A stretch of 5,796 nucleotides of DNA. Origin: Nocardioides sp. (GTDB lineage: Bacteria > Actinomycetota > Actinomycetes > Propionibacteriales > Nocardioidaceae). Under the pieces are notes generated by a model that did not search any database, was not told the DNA's origin, and saw only the letters and a list, made by a program, of their open reading frames with translations. Numbering within the stretch: the stretch's first letter is position 1; each line of letters opens with the position of its first letter. The stretch spans positions 1 through 5,796 of the forward strand of contig JAPSKJ010000151.1 in NCBI GenBank assembly GCA_031177735.1. Reading direction: 5' to 3'. This document shows positions 5,737-5,796 of this stretch, piece by piece. The translations under genes were made by a program, and so were the position numbers.

Positions 5737-5796
5737 TCACCACCTCCTGCGGTGAGCCAACCGGTCGACGCCGGCGATTGCACGCCGGTAGTCGCC
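5737..5796 (-). CDS. Possible C-terminal tail of an upstream gene (TPR-like), cut by the right edge
   Basis: On the minus strand the frame from the right edge reads GDYRRAIAGVDRLAHRRRW and stops at TGA (5739-5737), one base before the ssb-like ATG. Of its 19 codons, 16 end in G or C, better than the frame in line with ssb, as expected for real coding DNA in this genome. The GDYxxAI start with V and L at the following spacing resembles the second helix of a tetratricopeptide repeat. In M. tuberculosis a TPR-type gene, Rv1691, stands next to Rv1692, so this could be its counterpart. The piece is too short to be sure; the alternative is untranslated leader of the ssb-like gene. If real, the ssb-like gene would be the downstream member of an operon, with its Shine-Dalgarno inside the upstream gene's last codons. 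Confidence 0.35.
   Translation of the reverse strand, partial: GDYRRAIAGVDRLAHRRRW
5741..5748 (-). promoter_or_regulatory. Strong ribosome binding site of the ssb-like gene
   Basis: AGGAGGTG on the minus strand, a near-full match to the 16S rRNA 3' end, stands 5 bases before the ATG at 5735. It decides the start in favour of MTTETT over the upstream in-frame GTG, and contrasts with the Shine-Dalgarno-less starts of the DUF1015, HAD and small genes, implying that this gene is read from a leadered or polycistronic mRNA. Confidence 0.75.

Noticed and set aside
5736..5783. Longer ssb-like protein starting at the GTG at 5783
   Set aside because: No ribosome binding site precedes it, while the ATG at 5735 has a near-perfect one; the added 16 residues have no similarity to SSB.
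5771..5788. Inverted repeat CCGGCG-ATTGCA-CGCCGG near the right edge
   Set aside because: A 6-bp GC-only stem without a T-run, probably inside the coding tail of an upstream gene; likely chance in this base composition.

Overview
The window is very GC-rich, with a strong preference for G or C at third codon positions, and uses GTG as well as ATG starts. Together with its gene order this points to a member of the Actinomycetota. A Nocardioides-like propionibacterial lineage is my best guess, from general resemblance and not from a search. Five consecutive minus-strand genes reproduce, in order, the Mycobacterium tuberculosis block Rv1692 to Rv1696: HAD phosphatase, 58-residue small protein, tlyA, nadK (ppnK) and recN.

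Layout from right to left on the minus strand. At the right edge there is a possible 19-codon tail of an upstream gene, then an SSB-like OB-fold protein (5286-5735) behind a strong ribosome binding site. A DUF1015-family gene (4193-5311) runs the other way on the plus strand; its 3' end overlaps the ssb-like gene tail-to-tail by 26 bp. DUF1015 and the HAD phosphatase (3122-4126) are divergent, sharing a 66-bp intergenic region with promoter-like elements on both strands. Then follow the small acidic protein (2907-3083), the rRNA methyltransferase TlyA (2061-2900), NAD kinase (1105-2064) and the first 370 codons of recN (1-1112), which is cut by the left edge. No stretch over 300 bases lacks a gene.

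TlyA, nadK and recN are packed with gaps or overlaps of only a few bases, so they are probably one transcript with translational coupling. The genes do not form one obvious pathway: the HAD enzyme probably dephosphorylates a small metabolite (glycerol 3-phosphate in the mycobacterial relative), TlyA methylates rRNA, NadK makes NADP, and RecN and perhaps the SSB-like protein act on damaged or single-stranded DNA.

I see no mobile element, CRISPR array, tRNA, rRNA or clearly new multi-gene system. The points worth a second look are small: promoter elements that predict leaderless mRNAs, an uncharacterised conserved 58-residue protein, an SSB paralogue without the usual acidic tip, a DUF1015 protein of unknown function, and a hairpin at the small-gene/tlyA junction.
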